Positions 1 through 5,447 of a stretch of 5,917 nucleotides of DNA are shown in pieces. A program made the translations under genes and the position numbers. The notes beneath the pieces are model-generated. The model was given only the letters and a program-made list of their open reading frames with translations, searched no databases and was not told where the DNA came from. This DNA comes from Ramlibacter sp. (GTDB lineage Bacteria; Pseudomonadota; Gammaproteobacteria; Burkholderiales; Burkholderiaceae). The stretch lies in the NCBI GenBank assembly GCA_014376915.1, contig JACMQP010000214.1, positions 1 to 5,917 on the forward strand, given 5' to 3'. Positions within the stretch are counted from its first letter, which is position 1. Each line of letters starts with the position of its first letter.

Positions 1-60
1 CGCCGTGCGCACTGCAAGCGTGTCGCGGTGCAGGCCGGGTGGAAGCTTCTTGCCCTGCAT
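1..60 (-). CDS. metZ: O-succinylhomoserine sulfhydrylase, N-terminal 20 codons (partial)
   Basis: The minus strand has an ATG at 60-58 followed by an open frame to the window edge. It encodes MQGKKLPPGLHRDTLAVRTA. The LPPGLHRDTLAVR stretch is the typical N-terminus of betaproteobacterial MetZ, a PLP-dependent enzyme that makes homocysteine from O-succinylhomoserine and sulfide in methionine synthesis. The PLP lysine and the rest of the fold lie outside the window. The start codon is three bases after the purF stop, and an AGGA (74-71) inside the end of purF sits 10 bases upstream as ribosome binding site, so translation is probably coupled to purF. Another member of the Cys/Met PLP-enzyme family is possible, but the position after purF favours metZ. 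The match is from recognition of the motif and gene order; only 20 residues are visible. Confidence 0.8.
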   Translation of the reverse strand, partial: MQGKKLPPGLHRDTLAVRTA

Positions 61-63
61 CGT

Positions 64-1569
64 TCAGGCTTCCTGTGCGTTGGGCAATGCGAGCCGCGAG
101 GTGTCTTCCTCGAGCGGGTCTTCCTGGCCGATGCGCGCTTCATTGATGCGCGCGATGTCTTCCGGGTTGATGTCGCCGGTGACGTAGACGCCGTCGAAGC
201 AGGAAGCGTCGAAGCCGTCAAGGTTCGGGTTGAGCGAGCCGATCGCGCGCTTCATGCCTTCGACGTCCTGGTAGATCAGGGCGTCGCAGCCGATGATCTC
301 GCGCACTTCCTCGACCGTGCGACCGTAAGCGACCAGCTCGCCCGGCGTCGGCATGTCGATCCCGTAAACATTGGGAAACCGCACCGGCGGCGCGGCGCTG
401 GCCAGGTACACCTTCCTGGCCCCGGCGTCGCGCGCCATCTGGACGATCTCGCGGCTGGTGGTGCCGCGCACGATCGAGTCGTCGACCAGCAGGACGTTGC
501 GCCCCTTGAACTCGCTGGCGATCACGTTGAGCTTCTGCCGCACCGACTTCTTGCGCACGCCCTGGCCCGGCATGATGAAGGTCCGGCCGACGTAGCGGTT
601 CTTGACGAAGCCTTCGCGATACGGAATCCCGAGCAGGTGCGCCAGCTGCGTGGCGCTCGGGCGGCTCGATTCGGGAATCGGGATGATCACGTCGATCTCG
701 CTCGGCGGCACGGTGGAGACGACGCGCTTGGCCAGCGTCTCGCCGAGGTTCAGCCGGGCCTGGTAGACCGAGATGCCATCGAGCACCGAGTCCGGCCGCG
801 CCAGGTACACGTATTCGAAAATGCAGGGATACAGCTTGGGGTTGTCGGCGCATTGCCGCGCGTGCACCTTGCCCTGCAGGTCGATGAAGACGGCCTCGCC
901 GGGCAGCACGTGGCGGTCGAAGATATGGCCGGTGCCCTCGAGCGTGACCGACTCGCTGGCCACCATCACGGTGCCGTCCTTGTGGCCGATCGACAGCGGG
1001 CGGATGCCGAACGGGTCGCGGAACGCCAGCACGCCGTGACCGGCGATCATCGCGATCACGGCGTAGGAGCCGCGGATGCGGCGGTGCACGGCGCTCACCG
1101 CCTTGAACACGTCGTCGGGCTGAAGCTGGGCGCCACGCGTGGTCTTTTCCAGCTCGTGGGCGAAGACGTTCAGCAGCACTTCAGAATCGCTCTCGGTGTT
1201 GATATGGCGGTGGTCCGACGTGAACAGTTCGGTCTTCAGCGCCTGGGCGTTGGTGAGGTTGCCGTTGTGCACCAGCACGATGCCGTAGGGCGCGTTGACG
1301 TAGAACGGCTGGGCCTCTTCCTCGCTGTAGGCGTTGCCGGACGTCGGGTAACGCACCTGCCCGAGGCCGACGTCCCCCGGCAGGCCGCGCATGTTGCGGG
1401 TGCGGAACACGTCGCGCACCATGCCCTTGGCCTTGTGCATGAAGAACTTGCGCTCTTTCTGGGTGACGATGCCGGCCGCGTCCTGGCCGCGGTGCTGCAA
1501 CAGCAGCAAGGCGTCGTAGATCAGCTGGTTGACTGGGGCGTTGCTGACGACGCCGACGATTCCACACAT
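64..1569 (-). CDS. purF: Amidophosphoribosyltransferase (glutamine PRPP amidotransferase)
   Basis: PurF catalyses the first committed step of de novo purine synthesis in the cytoplasm, turning PRPP and glutamine into 5-phosphoribosylamine. The 501-residue product is close to the E. coli enzyme (about 505). It begins MCGIVGVV, so Cys2 becomes the N-terminal nucleophile of the Ntn glutaminase domain (about 2-230) after Met removal; there is no propeptide as in the Bacillus type. Visible glutaminase motifs are QVRYPT (71-76, containing Arg73), HNGNLTN (101-107) and TESDSE (125-130). The C-terminal phosphoribosyltransferase domain carries KNRYVGRTFIMPGQ (323-336) and the PRPP loop VLLVDDSIVRGTT (359-371). 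All expected catalytic motifs are intact. An AGAGAG at 1583-1578, 8 bases before the ATG, is a fair ribosome binding site. The gene starts 20 bases after cvpA and ends 3 bases before metZ. No PurR-type operator is apparent in front of cvpA, unlike the E. coli cvpA-purF operon. Confidence 0.98.
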   Translation of the reverse strand: MCGIVGVVSNAPVNQLIYDALLLLQHRGQDAAGIVTQKERKFFMHKAKGMVRDVFRTRNMRGLPGDVGLGQVRYPTSGNAYSEEEAQPFYVNAPYGIVLVHNGNLTNAQALKTELFTSDHRHINTESDSEVLLNVFAHELEKTTRGAQLQPDDVFKAVSAVHRRIRGSYAVIAMIAGHGVLAFRDPFGIRPLSIGHKDGTVMVASESVTLEGTGHIFDRHVLPGEAVFIDLQGKVHARQCADNPKLYPCIFEYVYLARPDSVLDGISVYQARLNLGETLAKRVVSTVPPSEIDVIIPIPESSRPSATQLAHLLGIPYREGFVKNRYVGRTFIMPGQGVRKKSVRQKLNVIASEFKGRNVLLVDDSIVRGTTSREIVQMARDAGARKVYLASAAPPVRFPNVYGIDMPTPGELVAYGRTVEEVREIIGCDALIYQDVEGMKRAIGSLNPNLDGFDASCFDGVYVTGDINPEDIARINEARIGQEDPLEEDTSRLALPNAQEA

Positions 1570-1589
1570 GGTTCTGGCTCTCTAAAACG

Positions 1590-2078
1590 CTAACCGGGGA
1601 GGTACTGCCCGAACCGCTCGGGCAACACCGGCTTCAAACCCTTGAGCACCGTCGTCGAAACGCCGGCCCCTGTCGACTCCATCCACCACTGCCCGCTGCG
1701 CAGGGGCGTCATGTTGACCACGACGGCCGCGGCCAGCAGCAACACCGCGCCGCGCACCAGGCCGAAGGCCGCGCCCAGTGTCCGGTCCACTGGCCGCAGG
1801 CCCGCTGCCTCGACCAGCCTTTTCAGCAGCCACGCCACAAGGCCGGCGGCGAAGGCGGCGACGACGAACACCAGCACGAAGCCGGCGGCGTAGCGGATCG
1901 CGTCGCCGGAGCCGCCCATCGGCAGCCACGCCGCCGCGTCCGGCGCCAGCCACTGCGCCAGCACGAACGCCGCAATCCAGCCCAGCACCGACAACACCTC
2001 GTACACCAGACCACGCCACGCACCGAGCGCCAGCGACGCCACCAGCACGGCGAGAAACATCCAATCCAGCGGGGCCAT
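1590..2078 (-). CDS. cvpA: CvpA family inner-membrane protein
   Basis: The 162-residue product is the usual CvpA length (E. coli 162) and very hydrophobic, with about four membrane segments near residues 5-25, 29-45, 62-86 and 101-122. The family signatures are visible: an N-terminal D-W with WRG after the first segment (21-23), and the DRTLGAAFGLVRG motif (98-110) entering the last segment. CvpA was named for a role in colicin V production in E. coli and has been linked to envelope homeostasis; its biochemical function is not established. Position directly upstream of purF is conserved across many proteobacteria and supports the call. The ATG at 2078 is preceded by GAGGA (2093-2089) 10 bases away, and this ribosome binding site overlaps the TGA stop of the upstream SPOR gene, which suggests coupled translation. 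Confidence 0.93.
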   Translation of the reverse strand: MAPLDWMFLAVLVASLALGAWRGLVYEVLSVLGWIAAFVLAQWLAPDAAAWLPMGGSGDAIRYAAGFVLVFVVAAFAAGLVAWLLKRLVEAAGLRPVDRTLGAAFGLVRGAVLLLAAAVVVNMTPLRSGQWWMESTGAGVSTTVLKGLKPVLPERFGQYLPG

Positions 2079-2091
2079 CAGGCAGGGATCC

Positions 2092-2841
2092 TCACAAGGT
2101 GAGGATGGCGGCCGGTAAATCCAGCCCCTTGATCTTTTCGGCCGCCTTGTCGGCCTCGCTGCGATTGGCGAACGGACCCACGCGCACCCGGATCCGCTTG
2201 CCGTCCTTGGTCTCGGCGACGTTGGTGTAGGTCTTCAAGCCCACCTTCTCGACCCGCAGCCGCGTCTCGCGCGCCTTCGCCGGATCCGCGAACGCTCCCA
2301 CCTGCACCACGAATCGCCCTTCGTCCGCCACGGCACTGTCCGCAAGCGGCTTGCCGTCCAGCAGGGCGCGCGCTTTTGCGCCCTCGTCAGGCGATACGGC
2401 CTTCGCCGCCGGCCTGGGCTCCGGTTTCGGCTCCGGCTTGGGCTGAACCTTGGCGATCGCAGGCACCGGCTCCGGCGTAGGCGCTGCGGCGGGCTTGTCT
2501 TGGGCCTTCGGTTCCGGAGCCGATGGCGGTTCAACAGGCACTGCGGCCACCACCGCGGGCGGCGAGGCCGATGCCACCGTCACCGGGCCCTGCGCCTCGG
2601 GCCGCGGCAGCGTCAGCGGCCTGACCTTGTTGCGGTCCGGAATCTCGATCGGGATGTCCACGGCCACCGGACGCGGCTGGGTGTCGAACAGCAGGGGGAA
2701 CCCGATCACGCCGGCCAGCACCAGCACGGCAGCGCCGATCAGCCGGTGCCTCGCACGCCTGCGCATCGCCTCGATGCTTTCGCTCTGGCGGGGACTGGAG
2801 GCGGAGTCGTCGCCAGCTTTTCGGAACTTGAAAAAGGCCAT
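2092..2841 (-). CDS. SPOR domain-containing inner-membrane protein (DedD-like)
   Basis: The 249-residue product has the bitopic layout of cell-division SPOR proteins: a short basic cytoplasmic N-terminus ending in RRRARHR (27-33), one membrane helix (about 34-52), a long Pro/Ala/Glu-rich periplasmic linker (about 80-150, including KPEPKPEPRP at 135-144) and a C-terminal SPOR domain (about 175-249). The domain shows FVVQVGAFADPAKA (177-190) and the second half-repeat RVRVGPFANRSEADKAAEKIKG (218-239). SPOR domains bind peptidoglycan stripped of stem peptides at the septum, so the protein probably acts at the division site. By position between folC and cvpA it corresponds to E. coli dedD, but it could equally be labelled generically. 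The start 22 bases after folC is followed by the MAFFKFRK N-terminus usual for this family; the ribosome binding site (AGG in CCAGGCACC) is weak. Confidence 0.92.
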   Translation of the reverse strand: MAFFKFRKAGDDSASSPRQSESIEAMRRRARHRLIGAAVLVLAGVIGFPLLFDTQPRPVAVDIPIEIPDRNKVRPLTLPRPEAQGPVTVASASPPAVVAAVPVEPPSAPEPKAQDKPAAAPTPEPVPAIAKVQPKPEPKPEPRPAAKAVSPDEGAKARALLDGKPLADSAVADEGRFVVQVGAFADPAKARETRLRVEKVGLKTYTNVAETKDGKRIRVRVGPFANRSEADKAAEKIKGLDLPAAILTL

Positions 2842-2863
2842 GAATGGTGCCTGGCTGGGGCCT

Positions 2864-4153
2864 TCAGGAGCCCGGTCGTCTGGCCTGAAGCCGGGGGATC
2901 CCGTCCTTCAGAACGCCACCGACGGTGTAGAACGATCCAAAGATGACGATTCTATCAGCGGGGTCTGCTGCGGCCTCCGCCGCGCGCAGGGCTGCCATGG
3001 GGTTGGCGTGGGTGCTGGCGGCCACGTCCTTGCGCGTCTCGTGCGCCTGCCAGCGGGCCTGCAGATCGGCCGCCTTCGCCGCCCGCGCCGTGTCCAGGTC
3101 GGTGAAGTACCAGCGGTCCACCAGCGGCCCCATCTTGCGCAGCATCGGCGCCAGGTCCTTGTCGGCCATCACGCCGAACACCGCATGGGTGGTCGGAAAG
3201 AATCCCATCGCATCGAGGTTGGCCGCCAGCGCCGCCACCGAATGCGGGTTGTGCGCCACGTCCAGCACCAGCGCCGGCTGGCCCGGCACCACCTGGAAGC
3301 GGCCCGGTAACTCCACCATCGACAGGCCGTTGCGCACGGCCTGCGCGGTCACAGGGATCCGGTCGCGCAGCGACTCGAGCGCGGCCAGAGCGCCTGACGC
3401 GTTGATCAACTGGTTGGCGCCGCGCAGCGCCGGATAGGCCAGGCCGGCGTAGCGACGGCCGCGCCCGGCCCAGCTCCATTGCAGCTTGTCGCCGGAGAAA
3501 TTGAAGTCGCGCCCCAGCAGCCAGAGGTCGGCGCCGATCTCGGTCGCGCGGTCGATGATGCTTTGCGGCGGCACCGGATCGCTGACGATCGCGGGACGGC
3601 CGGCGCGCAGGATGCCGGCCTTCTCTCGGCCGATGCTTTCGCGGTCCGGCCCGAGCAACTCCATGTGATCGAGGTCGATGCTGGTGATGACGGCGCAGTC
3701 GGGATCGATGATGTTGGTGGTGTCGAGCCGGCCGCCCAGCCCCACTTCCAGAATCGCCATGTCCAGGTTCGATGCCGCCAGCAGGCTCATGATCGCCAGC
3801 GTTGTGAACTCGAAGTAGGTCAGCGTGATGTCCTGGCGCGCAGCCTCGACCCGCTCGAAGTGCGGCAGCAGTTCGGCCGCTTTCACGATCTCGCCGCGGA
3901 TGCGGCAGCGCTCCTCGAAATCCACCAGGTGCGGCGAGGTATAGACACCGGTGCGCCAGCCGGCCTGCAGCGCGATGGCTTCCAGCATGGCGCAGGTCGA
4001 GCCCTTGCCGTTGGTGCCGGCCACCGTGATCACCGGACATGAAAATCGCAGGCCCATGCGATCCGCCACAGTGCGCGAGCGTTCCAGCCCCAGTTCGATG
4101 GTGCGCGGGTGCAGGCGATCGCAGTGCGCCAGCCAGTCTTGAAGGGTTTGCAT
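2864..4153 (-). CDS. folC: Bifunctional dihydrofolate synthase / folylpolyglutamate synthase
   Basis: FolC adds L-glutamate to dihydropteroate to give dihydrofolate and lengthens the glutamate tail of reduced folates, using ATP. The 429-residue product has the usual length for the family. Visible motifs in order are IELGLERS (19-26, pterin/folate side), the P-loop GTNGKGS (46-52), TYFEFTTLA (112-120), EVGLGGRLDTTN (136-147), LDHMELLG (161-168), GREKAGI (175-181, with the Lys178 that is carbamylated in this family), DVAHNPHS (298-305) and GSFYTVGGV (406-414). The frame is open back to 4558, but the homologous N-terminus MQTLQDWLAHCDRLHP starts at the ATG at 4153; the extension is antisense to the next gene. 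No clear Shine-Dalgarno precedes this ATG. It is the first gene of the minus-strand operon. accD, the usual upstream neighbour in E. coli and many betaproteobacteria, is absent. Confidence 0.97.
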   Translation of the reverse strand: MQTLQDWLAHCDRLHPRTIELGLERSRTVADRMGLRFSCPVITVAGTNGKGSTCAMLEAIALQAGWRTGVYTSPHLVDFEERCRIRGEIVKAAELLPHFERVEAARQDITLTYFEFTTLAIMSLLAASNLDMAILEVGLGGRLDTTNIIDPDCAVITSIDLDHMELLGPDRESIGREKAGILRAGRPAIVSDPVPPQSIIDRATEIGADLWLLGRDFNFSGDKLQWSWAGRGRRYAGLAYPALRGANQLINASGALAALESLRDRIPVTAQAVRNGLSMVELPGRFQVVPGQPALVLDVAHNPHSVAALAANLDAMGFFPTTHAVFGVMADKDLAPMLRKMGPLVDRWYFTDLDTARAAKAADLQARWQAHETRKDVAASTHANPMAALRAAEAAADPADRIVIFGSFYTVGGVLKDGIPRLQARRPGS

Positions 4154-4195
4154 GGCGAAATTGTCGCCGAGCGCTCGCGATGGGATGATTCGGCG
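4154..4195. promoter_or_regulatory. 42-base divergent intergenic region with a 10-base palindrome
   Basis: This short stretch separates the divergently read folC (minus) and ArsC-like gene (plus). It contains the perfect palindrome CGAGCGCTCG at 4168-4177; with one unpaired base, flanking TCGC (4164-4167) and GCGA (4177-4180) extend the symmetry. I find no convincing -35/-10 pair for either gene and no good Shine-Dalgarno, so promoters probably overlap the start regions of the opposing genes. A regulator site at the palindrome is only a possibility; GC-rich sequence yields such palindromes by chance. Confidence 0.3.
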
Positions 4196-4555
4196 ATGAA
4201 AGAGCCCATCACCGTCTACGGCATCGCGAACTGCGACACCGTGAAGAAGGCCTGCGCCTGGCTGGACCGGCAGGGCGTCGATTACCGGTTCCATGACTTC
4301 AAGAAAGACGGCCTGCCGCTGGACCATGTCGACCGCTGGATCGCTGCCATCGGCTGGGAGGCGCTGGTCAACCGCAAGGGCACGACCTGGCGAAAACTCG
4401 ACGACGCGAGCCGCGACGGAATCGTCGACGCGGCCACAGCCAGGGCATTGCTGCAGCGGCAGCCGAGCGTGGTCAAGCGGCCGGTCGTGGAATGGGGCCA
4501 GCGGATCACCGTCGGGTTCGATCCCGCCGGCTGGGAACCATTGGCATCCCGCTGA
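4196..4555 (+). CDS. ArsC family (YffB/Spx-like) thioredoxin-fold reductase
   Basis: The 119-residue product matches the ArsC/Spx/YffB family in length and layout. It opens with a beta strand ITVYGIANCDTVKKA (5-19), in which Cys13 is the predicted redox cysteine at the start of the first helix. Later landmarks are LVNRKGTTWRKL (57-68) and PSVVKRPVVE (90-99), where Arg95 corresponds to the conserved KRP arginine. The site is CDTV, so there is no CXXC; Cys20 is the only other cysteine. Such proteins are often labelled arsenate reductase, but the YffB branch is better regarded as a thiol reductase of unknown substrate, and no arsenic-resistance gene lies nearby. The frame is open to an ATG at 4109 inside folC, but family homology begins at 4196. 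It is divergent from folC and followed by a 95-base gap with no obvious terminator. Confidence 0.9.
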   Translation: MKEPITVYGIANCDTVKKACAWLDRQGVDYRFHDFKKDGLPLDHVDRWIAAIGWEALVNRKGTTWRKLDDASRDGIVDAATARALLQRQPSVVKRPVVEWGQRITVGFDPAGWEPLASR

Positions 4556-4589
4556 CATCCAACTTTTACGCCTGCTTTACCCAGCCGTA

Positions 4590-4618
4590 ACGACAGGTAC
4601 CGCCCAATTGCCTAGACT
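4590..4618 (+). promoter_or_regulatory. Tentative sigma-70 promoter for the glycine-zipper gene
   Basis: A possible -35 element ACGACA (4590-4595, four of six matching TTGACA) is followed after 17 bases by TAGACT (4613-4618, four of six matching TATAAT). Transcription would start near 4625. The gene's ATG at 4651 has a good ribosome binding site, GAGG at 4641-4644, six bases upstream. The rest of the gap from 4556 shows no gene or clear terminator. The promoter call rests on consensus match and spacing only. Confidence 0.35.
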
Positions 4619-4635
4619 TTGGGCATTCGGGCAAT
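4602..4635. repeat. Two overlapping short inverted repeats around the putative -10 element
   Basis: GCCCAA (4602-4607) and TTGGGC (4619-4624) form a perfect 6-base inverted repeat whose 11-base centre includes the putative -10 element. ATTGCC (4607-4612) and GGCAAT (4630-4635) form a second 6-base pair with a 17-base centre. They could be an operator or alternative weak hairpins. Arms this short can also be accidental. Confidence 0.3.
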
Positions 4636-4650
4636 GAAGCGAGGCTCAAC

Positions 4651-5391
4651 ATGAAAAACACCATCTCCATCACCGCTGCGGCGGTCCTCGCCGGACTCGG
4701 GTTCGGCGCGCAGGCGCAGGACATCACCGGTCGCGTCATCTCCAGCACCCCGATCGTGCAACAGGTGCAGGTGCCGCGCACCGTGTGCAGCAACCAGCCG
4801 GTTGCCGTGCAGCAGCCCCGGAGCGGCGCCGGGGCCGTGATCGGCGCCATCGCTGGCGCCGCGTTGGGCAACACCATCGGCCATGGCAGCGGCCGCGCGG
4901 TCGCGACCGGCATCGGCCTGTTCGGCGGAGCAGCAGTCGGCGACAGCATCGAGAGCGGCGGCGCGACCACCGTGCAGAACGTGCAGGCGTGCAACACCCA
5001 GACCTTCTACGAAAACCGCACGGTCGGCTATGACGTGGCATACGAATACGGCGGTCGCCAGTACACGGTGCAGATGCCCAACGACCCGGGCCCGAGCATG
5101 CGGCTGCAGGTCGGGCCGGTCGGTGCCTCCGCGCCGTCCAGTGCGTATCCGGTCGCTGGCGGCGGGGGGGTGAGCGCCCCGCCCGGAACCGTGAGCGTGC
5201 CGGCGGTGGTGGCATCCACCACGATGGTGTATCCCGCATACTCCGCGCCGGCCTATCCAGCCTATCCGGCCTACCCTGGCTACTATCCGGGGTACTACCC
5301 CGGGTACTACCCGCCGGTCGGCATCTCGCTGGGCTTCGGCTTCGTGGGCGGCGGCTGGGGCGGCCATCACCACCGCGGCCACTGGCGCTGA
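4651..5391 (+). CDS. Secreted glycine-zipper (2TM) protein with Tyr/Pro-repeat, His-rich tail
   Basis: The 246-residue product has a Sec signal peptide (1-22, probable cut after AQA, so the mature protein begins near Gln23). Next come a conserved VPRTVC segment (41-46), a glycine-zipper helix pair (about 58-97, SGAGAVIGAIAGAALGN then GRAVATGIGLFGGAAVGD), VQACNTQTFYENRTVGYDVAYEYGG-type sequence (111-135) and YTVQMPNDPG (138-147). This core is typical of Burkholderiales glycine-zipper envelope proteins, related in style to SlyB/Rick-17-kDa proteins; the function is unknown. Cys46 and Cys114 could form a disulfide bond. No lipobox is present, so it is not a lipoprotein. After a low-complexity linker with GGGG (170-173), the tail holds three AYP and three GYYP units (201-221) and ends GGHHHRGHWR. 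Transcription ends at the shared terminator just downstream. Likely location is periplasm or outer membrane, by inference. Confidence 0.88.
   Translation: MKNTISITAAAVLAGLGFGAQAQDITGRVISSTPIVQQVQVPRTVCSNQPVAVQQPRSGAGAVIGAIAGAALGNTIGHGSGRAVATGIGLFGGAAVGDSIESGGATTVQNVQACNTQTFYENRTVGYDVAYEYGGRQYTVQMPNDPGPSMRLQVGPVGASAPSSAYPVAGGGGVSAPPGTVSVPAVVASTTMVYPAYSAPAYPAYPAYPGYYPGYYPGYYPPVGISLGFGFVGGGWGGHHHRGHWR
5251..5313 (+). repeat. In-frame tandem repeats encoding AYP x3 and GYYP x3
   Basis: Three 9-base units, GCCTATCCA, GCCTATCCG and GCCTACCCT (5251-5277), are followed by three 12-base units, GGCTACTATCCG, GGGTACTACCCC and GGGTACTACCCG (5278-5313). All are in frame with the glycine-zipper gene and encode AYPAYPAYP then GYYPGYYPGYYP. 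Differences lie mostly at third codon positions, so the units have diverged and the peptide pattern is kept. Unit number may vary between strains. Confidence 0.85.
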
Positions 5392-5409
5392 GCGCAGGCC
5401 GCGTCCCCC

Positions 5410-5439
5410 AAAAAAAAGCCGTCCACCGACGGCTTTTTT
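5410..5439. terminator. Bidirectional intrinsic terminator
   Basis: Stem GCCGTC (5418-5423) pairs with GACGGC (5428-5433) around a CACC loop. It is flanked by eight A on the left (5410-5417) and six T on the right (5434-5439), which extend the stem by up to six A-T pairs and give a U-tract in either direction. It lies between the convergent glycine-zipper gene (stop ends at 5391) and the anti-sigma factor gene (stop ends at 5448), so it can end both transcripts. Confidence 0.95.
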
Positions 5440-5447
5440 GTGCCCGC

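Noticed and set aside
28..1593. A 521-codon open frame on the plus strand opposite purF
   Set aside because: It is the antisense shadow of purF, kept open by high-GC codon use. Its product is rich in His, Arg, Val and Ala without any recognisable domain, while purF on the other strand has every catalytic motif.
2411..2445. Short direct repeats of GGCTCCGG type
   Set aside because: They encode the KPEPKPEPRP part of the proline-rich linker in the SPOR protein and need no other explanation.
4109..4195. Longer start for the ArsC-like gene at an ATG inside folC
   Set aside because: The extra 29 residues do not resemble the family, whose N-terminus (short lead, then VYGI-NCDT) fits the ATG at 4196.
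4196..4555. Arsenic resistance locus
   Set aside because: Only an ArsC-fold protein of the YffB/Spx type is present; there is no arsR, arsB/acr3 or arsH nearby, so an arsenate role is not supported.
4154..4558. In-frame upstream extension of folC by 135 codons
   Set aside because: It runs antisense through the whole ArsC-like gene and has no family resemblance; FolC homology starts at the ATG at 4153.
5287..5303. Inverted repeat CCGGGGTA-C-TACCCCGG, which looks like a hairpin
   Set aside because: It arises from the GYYP-coding repeats (GGGTACTACCCC), has a one-base centre and lies inside a coding region, so it is best explained by the codons.
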